Shown here in pieces: positions 36,143 to 48,457 of a DNA stretch of 64,000 nt. The translations under genes and the position numbers were made by a program. The stretch spans positions 48,277,002 to 48,341,001 of the forward strand of contig OY829542.1 of assembly GCA_963691705.1 (NCBI GenBank), in the 5' to 3' direction. The notes under the pieces are model-generated. The model had not been told where the DNA came from, ran no database searches, and saw nothing but the letters and a program-made list of their open reading frames with translations. Numbering within the stretch: the first letter of the stretch is position 1; each line of letters starts with the position of its first letter. Source of the stretch: Viola odorata. Lineage: Eukaryota > Streptophyta > Magnoliopsida > Malpighiales > Violaceae.

Positions 36143-39100
36143 CTACCCGTTATTGCCATCAAAGCTTCCTTGAGCACTTTGTCTTCTTACCCAACTCTTT
36201 GCTTCAGCGACGGCTCGTTCTCTCTCGAGATCCCTGTTTAACCTAGCAGTTTCTCTAGGGGAGTCTTCTTTTTCAGACCCATCCAAATCCCATCTGCGCC
36301 CGGATCCTCCCCCTTCCTCGTTCTTTGACAACAGTCCACCTCTCTCGTCTTTGCTTCTTTTATCGTCCTTATCCCCAGAACTTCTGTGGCCATGTGAAGT
36401 TGAATTAGGTTCATACGCCTGGTTTGCCAAATAAGAGAGAGCAGTGACAACATCCCCAATGAGAGGACGCGCTGCAGCCTGCTCCTGAATACACATGGAT
36501 GCCACAGCTAGAGCCTGGTAGAGTCCCCTCATCGGGTAACGCCCCTGAAGTCGTGGGTCTGCCAATTTTGCAAATTTCTTACGGTCATTGAATAGTGGCC
36601 GTGCCTGCACATTTATATAACCACAAAACTGCAGAATTAGAATGCGAGTACAGAGAATGTGGTCAGACAAGGAAGAGCAGTAGCTACCCCCAGAGAAAAG
36701 TCGAGAGCATTTTACCCATGTGACTAGATTCTGCTCTCCATGTGGTCGAGTGCTGTCAATGGCTTTTCGTCCTGTGATAAGCTCCAAAAAGACGACTCCA
36801 AAACTGTACACGTCAGATTTCACAGTTAACTGTCCAGTCATGGCATACTCAGGTGCACAATAACCATAAGTGCCCATAACCCTAGTGGAAACGTGCGACT
36901 TGTCCCCAGTGGGGCCGAGCTTTGCAAGCCCAAAATCAGAAAGCTTTGGATGAAACCCTTCAGCAAGTAAAATGTTGGATGACTTGAAGTCCCTGTAAAT
37001 AACAGGAGGACTTGCTTTATCATGCAAGTACTCCAAACCTTTAGCTGCGCCTGCTGCTATCTTCATTCTTGTATTCCAATCTAATGATTCCTTCTCAGGT
37101 GGAAGATCTGACCAAGCATCCATCAACCGATAATCAGTTGCTAAACTAATAGTCATTATTTCCCATGGAAATTACAGGCAAGTGATGCTACTGCCAGGAA
37201 GAATGCACAGACCAAACATTAACTTAAAAAACAATTCTTCAAAATGGCACTCTAGATTTCCTTTCAATCTTTGGTGCCAGCAAGCATACATAAGTTGATG
37301 GCAGATGTCATAATTTGAAACCTCTATTTTTTAGAGAGGGGAGTGGACAGTTTTCAAGCATTTAGAAAAAAAAAACCTAAACTCATACAATTTTGAATCC
37401 ATCTAGTCCTTACACAATTCAACGAATACTGTTGGTCATTTTTAGCATTAGCTAGTTAAACAATGTAGCACAGTGCAAACATAATGGTTGTTCCAATTAA
37501 AACAATTTCATCCACCAATGAGTTCTTTTTTTTTTCAGGAGAAGCTATCAATTTTATAGACTACAGGTTTATTGTAAAGACGGTGCAATAAGCCCTTCAG
37601 CAAGTCATTGATTTCAATGATTCATCTCAGATGTCCCTACTTGTTGAAATTCAAGAGTATCATTGACCTGATGTTAGCCTTGTCATTACTTAAACCAACC
37701 CCAACACAAAAGAGCAAACCTTTTAGCAGCTTTAAACCATAAGTCATGCTTCGTATCTGTCCTGTCTTTGAAATACCTTTATGGATAGTATTGATACGGA
37801 CTGAATGACATCATGTAGGAATCTTATCGTGACACTAATTATTGAATAAGTAGGAACAGTCATACTTGGTAACTAATAAGAAACAGTAAAGTTTTAGAAT
37901 GCAAGTTTAGAAATTCAGCAAATCTTTACCATGCAGGTGATCTTCCAAAGATCCCATAGGCATAAACTCATAGACAAGAAGGCGTTGATCCCCATCAGCA
38001 CAATACCCAATCAGGCTCACGAGGTTGGGGTGATGTAAGAGACTGAGCATGAGAACCTCTACCAAGAATTCCCGATTGCCCTGAAGACCATTCCTGTCCA
38101 GTTGTTTAACAGCAACAACCTGTAAAATACAAAGAAATTTCAGCAGACACGCATCTAAAACAAAGAAGTTTCATCCAAGTATCCCAATCATATCCATCAC
38201 TCTCCAACAGAGCTACATTCAATTGTTAAGCCTTAAGTGGATAAGAAGAATTTCAAAGGTCCCAAATTATAGTCACTAAACTTGCATCAAGGCAGGCAAG
38301 TTCAAGCCCAGTGTTTAGGGGGGGAAGTGTGTTGTGCCAAAAATCAAATAGAGTTACATTCTTACTTGAAACATTATCAATGTCAAATAATAGCAGCAGG
38401 ACACAATGGAACCAAGAGAACATATAAATGATCACAGGTGGTATTATGGTTGGTCAGATTTCAAATGGCATAGGACATGAAAAAGAGAAAAGATGGCCTT
38501 TGAAAAAATGCAATGGATCAGATTGCTCATTCCCATCCCAGTGGTTAGATAGCTCCAGGTAATTATGAAGTAGAAATTCACTAACTTCTACGCGCTTGAA
38601 TCAGAATCGGGCTACAATCCCTGGCACTGGATCAAGAACTATTAAGGTCTAAAATGAATGCAAAAGAAATTAAGGAATTCTACTCCATTAATGTGGGAAA
38701 AGTAGGGAAAATCCATGGTATTTAAGGTTCTCAGTTCCAAGTTCAAGGATAACTAAAAACAGATAGGTCCTCATGCTGTGGTACTTTTAACTTTCACATA
38801 GAAGAATTCAAGAACTGACTAGCCAAGGTTAAAAGTAAGATGGGCCATAATTGTATCATCCTTCAATTATGTTTCTGTCTACAAATTTGGGTATAAATGC
38901 TATTGTAAAATTATCATGACACATTCAGATTTAAGAGTTTATATTCTTCCAACTGATTTGGATTAGGGGAATTTAAAGTCATCAGCAAAGAAGGAAAGAT
39001 ATAAAAATCAACTCCAATAGGCGCCGACACTGAAACTAATAACCTGTTGAAAAAATTTACCTGGCCAGTGCTCTCAAGCCGCCCTTTATATACACGACCA

Positions 39101-39989
39101 AATCCCCCTTCTCCTAAGAAAGACTCTGGTCTAAAATTCTTTGTTGCTACAGCAAGTTCACGGAAAGTAAATGTTTGAGAAGCAATAGCGACACCTGGTG
39201 GTATAGGTCCATCCTTCGGCACTGGTTGTTCCCTTTTGGACCGAGTTCCATTGCTTCTTGATCTGAGCCTGTCAGTTCCTGCAAATTCCACAAAAACAGA
39301 GAACTAATTCAATAATCATCTCTGTTTCAACTTGGACAATCAAAGACATTTTGGTTTTAAGACCGCAGATTCAGATAGATCGATAAAACAGTTGCATCAC
39401 AATTCACAGGGGACCCCGAAACATTAACCTCCAATAGTTAATAGTTCAAGTGAGATACAACACTCGAACTTATAAAGGAAACATAACGGATTTGATTTCC
39501 ATACTCAGACAAAGGTAAGTTTAGATTAAGGAATTGATAAATGGATAAATCTGTCATCATCCCCACACTACAAACACCAATCAGATCAATAAAAACCTCA
39601 ATAATCAAATTGATCATAAGATCTCATTTCGCTGAAGAAAGGAATGTCCTTTACAACCTATAGTGGGGTCTACAAAATACAACCTGAAAACTCCAAATTT
39701 TAACAGAAATAATCAATCACTCAACTGTACTATAAGAGAGATGAAAAGGCAAAGCTACCATGATTCATATGTTATCACCAAACACTACAAAATCAGTAAA
39801 GTACCCAGATCAGATCAAAGGAACAATGGCAAAAAAAGAGAGAACTAGAACAAGTACTGAAAACTAACCGGAAGACAATTTGGAAATGTTAGAAGATACA
39901 GTAGGGAGGCTTTGCTTTTGATCATGAGATTCATTCTGTGGATTCAACTTCTCTTCTTCCTTGGAATCAAAACAAGGGAAACAACCCAT
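36143..39989 (-). CDS. PBS1: Receptor-like cytoplasmic kinase PBS1 (RLCK VII)
   Basis: Five exons: 39989-39869, 39278-39061, 38119-37930, 37107-36716 and 36604-36143, giving 460 aa (Arabidopsis PBS1 is about 456). The N-terminus MGCFPCFDS carries a myristoylation Gly2 and palmitoylatable Cys3 and Cys6, for plasma-membrane anchoring. The Ser/Thr kinase domain shows LGEGGFGRV (95-103), the VAVK lysine K118, YRDFKSSN with catalytic D216, DFG at D234, and APEY (261-264). The activation loop has GDKSHVS, with cleavage expected after K246 by the Pseudomonas effector protease AvrPphB, as in Arabidopsis. The C-terminal [16 protein letters not shown] matches PBS1. PBS1 acts in pattern-triggered immunity and is guarded by the NLR RPS5 in Arabidopsis. 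The segment equivalent to Arabidopsis SEMPH reads STRPH (295-299) here. A minus-strand TATATATAA at 40429-40437 is the candidate promoter. Confidence 0.96.
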
Positions 39990-40428
39990 CTGCTCAAACC
40001 CAGTTCAAAGTTTCCTCCTTTCCTTTCAATCTTCCCTCCAAATCACTCAATCCCCTCAAAAGGGATCCAAAAGTCAAAAACTTTTAAGTACTTCACAAAA
40101 AAACTATCATGTAACTGAATTACTCTTTCAATCTTTCGCCTATTCCAAGCTCTATCTGATGAGTGAAAACACCAATCCAACTTGATGAGACACCCAAATC
40201 GCAAAAACACCACAAACAGTTATTGTGGAGATAAAAAAAATAGTTTCTTGGGCTGTGGATGGATGCGATATTGCTTGCTGGTGTGGTGAGGTGAGAGAAG
40301 AAAAACAAAGAAAGGGGAAAAAAAGAAGAAATGAGAAAATAGTTACAGTGAAAAGAGAGTCCCCTGTTGTAACTTGTAAGAGTCAGCCGGCTTTTGTCTT
40401 CCCCATTACCACTACTGTTATTACCACT

Positions 40429-40437
40429 TTATATATA
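40429..40437 (-). promoter_or_regulatory. Candidate TATA box of PBS1
   Basis: Minus-strand TATATATAA about 440 bp upstream of the ATG, implying a leader near 400 nt, which could contain an intron. Supported only by motif and position. Confidence 0.4.
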
Positions 40438-41457
40438 CAGTTAATACAAAAAATCCCTACCCCTTTGACCATTTTATTACTTACAAAATGAAAAGAAATG
40501 TTCTTTTTTCCTGTAAAATTAAAGATTTTTATTACATTAGAATTAAGATTAGAACTGTAATGTGGTATTAACGTGTCTAGTGGCGGGACTGACGGAAGAA
40601 ACAAGAATGTAGTTTAATGTAGTTTTTTTGTGGATAAACATGTGTTTGTTTTTGTTGGGTTATAAATTTTGGTCCGGTTCTTACTCGTCTTCTACTCTTT
40701 GGTCCAATTCAATTCTTTAATTTTACTTTGGCTCTCACCTTACCGGCCACGACACGCGCAAAAAATAAAAATCTTACTACTGCTTTCATACAGAAGCTGG
40801 CACACCATAGCAACTCGCTTGCTTTGACCAACAAAAAAACAGATGGAAAACTCGTTTTGTGAAAAATGTGGGTATAAAAGTCAACAAGTTATTTCTACAA
40901 GTTGGAGAAAGTCGAATTTATTTTCCAACCTAAATTTCATCGATCATCTCTATTTTTTTATTTAATCCCTTAACTTAATTTTTTTAATATGCCAATAAAT
41001 AAAAGATTGGTCTCCAACGAGATTAAAATAAATAAAGAATTACAATACTTTACGATCTTTTTTTTGTAAGTATAAATTTTAAATATAAGTTACATGATTT
41101 AAATTTAATATTTAAGTATCAATAGTATCTTCTTGCCCATTTCTCTTGGTGTTTTGTATAAAGTATAAATTATTTGTTATTGTACGCCATCATTCTATTA
41201 TCCTTGATCTCAAGTTTGCATGAAAGGAAACTTCCATTTGGAGTAGATGCATCATGCAAATATATGTAAATAAAGCGCCTCAAAGATATATAAAATTACA
41301 ATTCGATACCTAATACTAATATTTGATTGATATGAATGATTCGATATAGTATCATTATATAAGAGATCATGAATTTTTGTGAATAGATTAATTATCTACT
41401 TTTGAATTATATTACAATTCAATGCTTAGTACCAACTTTTTCCTCCTTAATTCCTTA

Positions 41458-41488
<31 letters not shown>

Positions 41489-42865
41489 ATAATGTGGTAT
41501 CCAAAAAAAAATTGGGAAAAATTAATCAATATATTTTATTATACCTTGACAGCTGACCTAAGTGATATTTTCAATTTTTAAAAATAATTACTATTGCAAA
41601 ATTTAAATACAATTTTTTAAAAATAATTACTATTTCGGGCGTTTCGTTACTTATTAATTACTCTCTAATTAGGAGGTGTGAACATAATAAGATGAGTATA
41701 TATATTCGCAGCTCGGACGTCGTAGTCCATTTATGGTAGCATACTATACAGGTCCATGACCATAAACATCAGATTTGACCAAAGTCGAAAATGTGCGTAA
41801 TCATTGACACGTGTGGTCTGACACCAGATGGGCCAAATTGTAACATTTAAGGCCCAATGGGCTCTGTGAATTGTCATTGTGGTACACGTCATAGCGTTGG
41901 CATGTACCGTTTAACCTCATTACTTTTTTCGGATACTAATAAAACCCTTTTCCTTTTTGTCTTAATCCCACTTCAATTCCGAATTAAGTAGAATTTGCAC
42001 CAAGTCAATGGATCCGTCAATGCACCGAAAAGAGAAATTATATAACCCACTTTTATCTTTTCATCGAGAATCGTTTAACCAATAAAATTACGTTAAATTA
42101 TTAATATGAGTGATTACATATAAACGAATCTTTTAAAAACTCATCAAATTAATGATTGAATTAAAAATCAAAAAAAATGTATAACTTCTCGAACGAAAAA
42201 AAATTCAATCGTAGTGTGAATGAAATTATTTTGGAGCGGGCAATCAGGTGTTCATTTATGCACCAAAAACCAAAAATAGTGAAAATCTTGGCAAGTTGGT
42301 GAGAAATGTCATGGTCGTTCAAGTGGGACAAATTGTCTCATTAGTTTAAGTTTGCGTGGAAATTAAACTATCAAGCGGTATGTTTGCAGTGAGCAAGAAA
42401 TGAGATAGCTATAAGAATTCGCACATTTAAAATTCCAAGTTTTGTCCCTTGTTTTAATAGGGTCCTTTTCAGGTTTGAGAGTTTCAGATTTGGAAAATTG
42501 AATGGGTACAGCGTACACGTATGATCTGAAATTATTATTATTGATTTTTATGGGTTAGTCGGTCATATTCTGCTGGATTCCCCTTCAAATTTGTTTTTTC
42601 TTTTCTTTTCTTTTTTCCTTTTTTATCACTAGGGACACGAAAGGTAAAAAATTACATTTAACATGGCTTGAAACTCAAATTACATAAAATAGTTACAACC
42701 CAATATTATAAAATGTAAGTATGGTGAATCACTCACACCTTGATATCGCTACGGAAAAAAAAGTAGGAAGCACAAAACAACACTCCATCCAATTTGCTAT
42801 TGGAAAAAAAATAGGAAATTTGGTTAGAGGAAAAGAAAACGAAAGCGAGAGGGCAGATGCGGTCC
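40438..42865. other. Intergenic region upstream of PBS1
   Basis: No gene. Includes an (AT)n microsatellite at about 41464-41487 and an ACACGTGT site near 41808. Otherwise AT-rich single-copy-looking DNA. Confidence 0.6.
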
Positions 42866-42873
42866 ACTTTTGG

Positions 42874-43752
42874 TAGGGCTGCCCATCGGTTTGCTACAAC
42901 CGAATAACCGGAATTTCACTTGTTCGGTTTCGAAATTTCAATTTCGGTTTTTTCGGTTTTGGATAGTTAAAAATCGTACTTTAATACAGTTCGGTTTCGG
43001 ATATTGGTAAGCACAAGTTCGGTTAACCGAACTAACCGAACTTTGTTGGTTGAATATATAAGGATTATTTTTTACTAAAATGTCATTCCCTAATCTGGTC
43101 CGACCATCGTCCTCTCATTCTCACTCACTCACTCTCAGTCAGAATTAAACCAATAATCCTCTCCTCTCTCCCTCTCTCGCTCCGTTAACTGTCCTCCTCC
43201 ACCACCCACCGGTCACCGCCTCCTCCATCACCACCTCCCACCGCCTCCGAACTTTCCCTCATCCTCTCTCCCTCTCGCTTGCTCAGTCGACTATCGATCT
43301 GCTCCTCTCTCGCTCAGTCCGTCGACCTCCCTCTTGCAGCAGCGACGCTGCTTCTCCTCCACCTATTTATGGTAATCTTTTGTTTAAAATCAATTACTAT
43401 GTTTAATTAAGGATTGTATAATTATGTGTTGTGTTTCATTATTTTCCATGTTAGATCGTATAATTACAAGTTCTGATTTATTGATGTTTAATTATAGATT
43501 GTTTAATTATGGATTTACTGATGTTGGATCATCTAAATATGTTTTTTCTTCTTTTTTTCATGAAATTTAAAAAAAAAAGTTTTGAAATTTCGGAAGTTCA
43601 GTTTTTTCGAATTCCGAACAGAAATAATTTCGGTTTTGGAATTTCGGTTTCTATAAATTTCGGTTCGATTTTGGTTTTCAATTTTAGGGAATTCGATTAA
43701 CCGCAATTCGAAACTTCGGATTTCAGTTTCGGTTAACCGATGAACAGTCCTA
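42874..43752. mobile_element. Non-autonomous hAT-like element, 879 bp
   Basis: Starts TAGGGCTGCCCATCGGTT and ends AACCGATGAACAGTCCTA, imperfect inverted termini. An exact 8-bp duplication, ACTTTTGG, flanks it (42866-42873 and 43753-43760), the hAT hallmark. Subterminal DNA is packed with TTCGGTT/AACCGAA motifs in both orientations. The interior has no transposase; its CT-rich segment (43100-43370) is non-coding. It is related to the inner element of the 50.8-53.8 kb nest. Confidence 0.92.
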
Positions 43753-43760
43753 ACTTTTGG

Positions 43761-44144
43761 TTGGAAGAGAACCCAAAACTTCCTAACAAGATGGGCCGGA
43801 TGAGCCCAAATGAAGAGAATATGCAAGCTGAATTTATTTATTTTTTGGTTTAAATTATTTTTTTAGGTATTTTACATATAGGAAGAAAATTATTTTTCAT
43901 ACTTTATAAGTTTATATTTGACATTAATACCTCGTCTTTTTTTGATTTACTTATTTTATTATTCTCACTAATAATTTCTTCTAAAAAAAAATAAAAGGTA
44001 GAGGTAGTTTAGTAAAATTAGACAAAATATCACTTAAAAAGTAATGAAACGTCATTTAATTTGATACGAAAAGAGTAGTAAAATACAATAAGTGAGAACA
44101 AAAATCTTTATCCAACAAATTAGGGGCCTAAAAACATAACAGAC
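43761..44144. other. Short AT-rich spacer
   Basis: Nothing recognisable between the hAT element and the next hAT-like end. Confidence 0.6.
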
Positions 44145-44340
44145 TAGGGGTGTATACAGACCGGTTCGGTCCGGTTCTTAGGTTAGAACCGGATAAAATC
44201 GGAAATTACCGATTCTGGTTGGAGCAGAATAGGACCGACCCGGACACTAACGGTTCTATCCGGATCTGTTCTAATTTTTTTGGGTCAGACCGGGTCGGTT
44301 CCGGTTCTGACCCGAATTTTTTTATTTTTTTATTTTGGGG
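44145..44340. mobile_element. Single hAT-like end, truncated
   Basis: TAGGGGTGTATACAGACCGG begins at 44145, followed by many ACCGG/CCGGTT and GGTTCTGACCCG motifs. This matches the terminal and subterminal style of the outer elements of the 50.8-53.8 kb nest. I find no matching opposite end or target duplication, so this is probably a 5' fragment. Confidence 0.55.
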
Positions 44341-44716
44341 AACATAAAGGATTTGGCCACCGATCTTCAATCATCCTCTACTTGCAAATCTAATGGATAA
44401 AATTATTTCTAACATAAAGCATAAAACTTAGATACCATAAGTCATTTTATTGATTATGTATCGACAACTTTGCATTCCAAATAAGTATAGTTAGAGATTC
44501 TCCAATACAAAATGCATTGAGAGTCAATCAAACTAACTAGGAAAAAACTGGGAAAAAAAGAAAAAAATAAATTACAGTGGAATTTCATACGGTAAGTGAT
44601 GAAAACAAGAAGAGGAAATTCTACCCAAGGGAAACAAATCAACCCATAACCAACTTTCTACTTAAGAAGCCAATAAAAAATGCAAAAAAAAAATACAAAA
44701 AAAAATTAAGAAAGGT

Positions 44717-44925
44717 GGGGCCCGCGTCATAAAATAACATTAAAAAATTACTGTATTGGTGGGCTCGCGTCAAAAATAAGATTAAAAAATTAAAAAATTA
44801 AAAAAGGTTACTGTACTGGTACTGGTGGAGTCATTGTCAGAAAATAATATTAAAAAATTTTAAAAATTACTATATAAGTAGGAACCGCGTCAGAAAATAA
44901 TATTAAAAAATAAAAAAAAATGCAC
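44717..44925 (+). repeat. Degenerate tandem repeat, about four units
   Basis: Units resemble GCGTCAGAAAATAATATTAA followed by AAAAATTACTGTA and GTGG. Copies start near 44717, 44759, 44829 and 44880, with A/T-run expansions between them. Non-coding; often seen inside old transposon fragments. Confidence 0.6.
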
Positions 44926-46070
44926 GACGTCCGAAGACATCAATTAAAACCCAATTCGGAATTTTACCCTCAAAGCGTCTATTAATAGAAGGCCAGAGGG
45001 AGTAATATTTACTCTAAAGTAAGAAAAGTTAAATAAATGAAAAAGGTGAAAAAGAGTACATTAAACAAGAGAAAAAAAGTGGACTGGTGGGTACTGCAGG
45101 TGTAGGCTATGCAGGTGTAGTAAGGGGGAGTTTTCGAGGCGTTGAAGGTCAACGGGAGTGATATGTTTTGTATTACGAATTATGAAGTGAACATCGCGAG
45201 CATGACAAAAAAGCAATCCGGGCACAACACGGAAAAGCAAAGAAAATTATAAAGCATGTAGTACTACCGGCAGGAAATGTGGGAAAGAGGTAACCGGATT
45301 CGGGTACATGGGTCCTGATATCTCGCCGGTAGCGTTCGGCGCAGCCGGACGTACCACCACTTTAGCTGGCAGCGCCGCCTGAATAAAACCTGAGCTGCAG
45401 GCCACGCCCGCCTCCGTCTTTTTATGCTCACCCTATATCTCTAACTGATCCTTTTGTCTCCGCTTTAGGTGAACGTGGTACTGGTTGTGTTGGTGCCATT
45501 GCAGTTGCCAGAGAATAAAAATTGTGCTAAAATTAAATTAAATTGTTAAATTATAAAGTAGTAGTAATTTTTGTTTTGAACAGTAAATTCTTTTTATCCT
45601 TTTTAACATTACGCAATATTACATAAGGGACAAACTGAAGAAGCCAGCTGAGCATGATGTTTGTACGGTAAAAGTGGAAGGAAATGACCTGTTTCTTTTC
45701 GCTGTTTTTTCCTTTTCTTTTCTTTCCAGATCAAAAAGATTGCATATGCAATATGCAATAATTACGTAGTAGTATAGTATTTTTTTAACTATATTTATTG
45801 GATACTTACTTATGATAATAATTTAATTGGAAGAGGCTTGTACTAAAATTTTACTAATTTTATTTTTTCAGTATGCAAAGCTCGAACTCCAACATTGAAT
45901 CTCATTCTAGTCTATTGTCACTATCTAACAGAAAACCACTAATATGCTACAAGTTCAGTGACTAAAAAATTTTATTCCCAATTACATGTCCGATCACTGC
46001 TTTTGGGCTGGTAAGATTGACCTGCATAAACATCGGTCTTAGTTTTTTCTTTTCAGGTTATAACAATTCA

Positions 46071-46299
46071 ACTCCTCTAATTTTTTCTTAAACATGATCA
46101 ATCACGTTAGAAGAATCTAAACCGTTCAATAAAATTAGACGGATAAGATTAAAAATTCAAATAATTAATGAATTGACCACTTGTTAAATTTTATTGACTG
46201 GTCAACTCATTAATGATTTGAATTTTTAATCTCATCCGTCCAATTTTATTGAACGGTTAAGATTTATCTAACATAACTAATGGAAAAATTAGAAGAGCC
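46071..46299. mobile_element. Palindromic MITE, full copy
   Basis: The left end ACTCCTCTAATTTTTTCTTA pairs with the right end GGAAAAATTAGAAGAGCC. Internal arms AACCGTTCAATAAAATTAGA and CCAATTTTATTGAACGGTTA also pair, so almost the whole 230 bp folds on itself. Same family as 23210-23373 and 47413-47646. I could not define the target duplication with confidence, so the superfamily is open. Confidence 0.8.
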
Positions 46300-47412
46300 G
46301 AATCCGACTTTAATAATATACAAATTTCAGTAATTTTATGTTGGCTAGGTTATTAGTAGTATTATTTTTTAAGTCAGCAAATTCTTGTATATATTTAATG
46401 ACGTCATGAGTTGAGTAAAGGTCTGTAAACAGGCACTTTAGAAAATAAGAAAAAGGGATGATGTCAAGTTAATTGCACATAATAATGCAAACAATATAGA
46501 CAGATACAATGGACTATTTTGCACCAGGTTTACACACCAAGCTGTGGGCTTTAAATCCTAAGTCAGCTGATCAGGATAACAATAATACATGTAACTAGTC
46601 TCAACGTCTCATATAACATGATTTTAGTGCAATTCTAAACGTTTTTCAACCCCAACATTAATCATTTCTTTCATACGTTTTTTACTTTGGCGTGTCTATA
46701 TAAATGTATCATTCTAATGAATAGAATAATATAATTAATTAAAATTTTACATCATTTTTTTCCACATTTTTTTTAAAAGATACGACACGTTGAGATAAAA
46801 TACTAATATACACGGTTTATTACTCAATGTAAATAAAATTAAAAATAAATAATTTTTTCCCCATCTAGATGTGTTTCATTAGATCGTCTAATTAATAACA
46901 CAGTTACACGTAACATGATTCTTTGAGTTCAACTCACTAGTACTGCTAAGGTGAGTTATCTTTTCAATATTAAAATTTTGATAACTCTTATTTTTATAAC
47001 TATAAACTCCACGTATAATCATAATATTAATCGAGGGAATTAGAAAGAAATACTTATACAACCACATAAACATACAGGACAAACATCACACATTCTACTT
47101 TGAAACTGCATTTCCACATCAGAGTTTTAACAGCACCGGGTATAAATATATGCTTTCATGTTTTTTGTTTGTTCTTTTTCTTTCTAGGCTTGCACTGACG
47201 ATGAAGACTAATTTCTTGTGTCTTTGTTCCAAGAATCGCATCGCATGAACTTAAATAAAGGCCTACAGACAGTTGACCGATGTGTAATAATTCATGCTTT
47301 TGATAAATTAATAATTTACTACTTATAATCCCCAATATATAAACCAAAATAAATAAATAAATTAGCCATGCATGCGCGTAATGGTCACGTCACAAAACCT
47401 GAAAAACTTTGC

Positions 47413-47646
47413 GGCTCCTCTAATTTTCCCTTAAACATCACCAGTTATATTAGAAAAATCTGAACCGTTCAATAAAATTAGATAGATGAGATTAAAAATT
47501 CAAGTCATTAATGAATTGACCAGTCAATAAAATTCAACAAATGATCAACTTATTAATTATTTGAATTTTTAATCTCATCCGTCCAATTTTATTGAACGAC
47601 TCAGATTCTTTTAACATGGTCATATTTAAAGAAAAATTAAAAGAGC
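47413..47646. mobile_element. Palindromic MITE, full copy (same family as 46071)
   Basis: Begins GGCTCCTCTAATTTTCCCTT and ends AAAAATTAAAAGAGCTC. The arms carry AACCGTTCAATAAAATTAGA and CCAATTTTATTGAACGACTC. About 1.3 kb from its sister copy and diverged from it by scattered substitutions. Confidence 0.8.
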
Positions 47647-48318
47647 TCAATCCTTCGGTTTATACTAGTATTTTCCCTGACCCCGACCAACAAGGACAAA
47701 ACCCAAAAGGTAGCCGCTCTACACGTATCCTCACCCGACACCTGTCTCTCCCTCTTGCCTATGTTATTAAGAAAAAAGAAAAACCTGTTTTGGTGAAATG
47801 TTAAATGCACTTAATTACCATGTATTTTTTCACTAATTAATTAAGAGTACTACTACTCGTCTATATCTAGTACTCCTTCTAGAAAAAGAAAGGGTAACTA
47901 ATCACATTTAGAATATAACTGATTTGACGCTATTTTATACTTACGTAATTCGGTATTTTCAAAATTTTCAATTCTTCTATATGGTTTCAGTCAATTTATA
48001 CAAATCCTTCCTTAATTAAAGTAAAGAATTAATTTTAAACAAATACTCACACTCCATGATTTTAAAAAAATAAATGTAGAGAAGTATTTAGAGTGGACAA
48101 AGGAACTCATAGCCGCCTTCCAAAACTGACACCATTGCCTCCATTAAAACCGTAGCTAATTCATGCTCATGTTTTCCCACCACAGACAATAATCCTTTTA
48201 AAGCATACTCCACCACACCGCACGCGCTCAGACAACAAAAGACAACACTAATACTACTACTACCACTACCCTAATTGGGCCCCACGTCAATTACTTATTT
48301 AATTAATTCCTCTAAGTC

Positions 48319-48345
48319 TATATATATATGTGTGTATGTATATAA
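48319..48345 (+). promoter_or_regulatory. TATA region of the glutaredoxin gene
   Basis: TATATATATA (48319-48328) and TATATAA (48339-48345) precede the ATG at 48458 by 115-140 bp. The second is the better match in motif and spacing. Confidence 0.5.
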
Positions 48346-48457
48346 GTGCAACTCCAATCCATTCATTCATTCATCATCAATCATCATACAAGATTAACAA
48401 TAATTCCAATTAATTAGTAGAGAGGAGAATCAAAAGAGAGAAAAAGAGAGAAAGAAA

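Larger units (their letters stand above)
44926..48318. other. Intergenic region upstream of the glutaredoxin gene
   Basis: No gene recognised. A GC-rich patch at about 45280-45430 has no convincing frame. Two full MITE copies (46071-46299 and 47413-47646) lie here. The last part should contain the glutaredoxin promoter. Confidence 0.6.
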
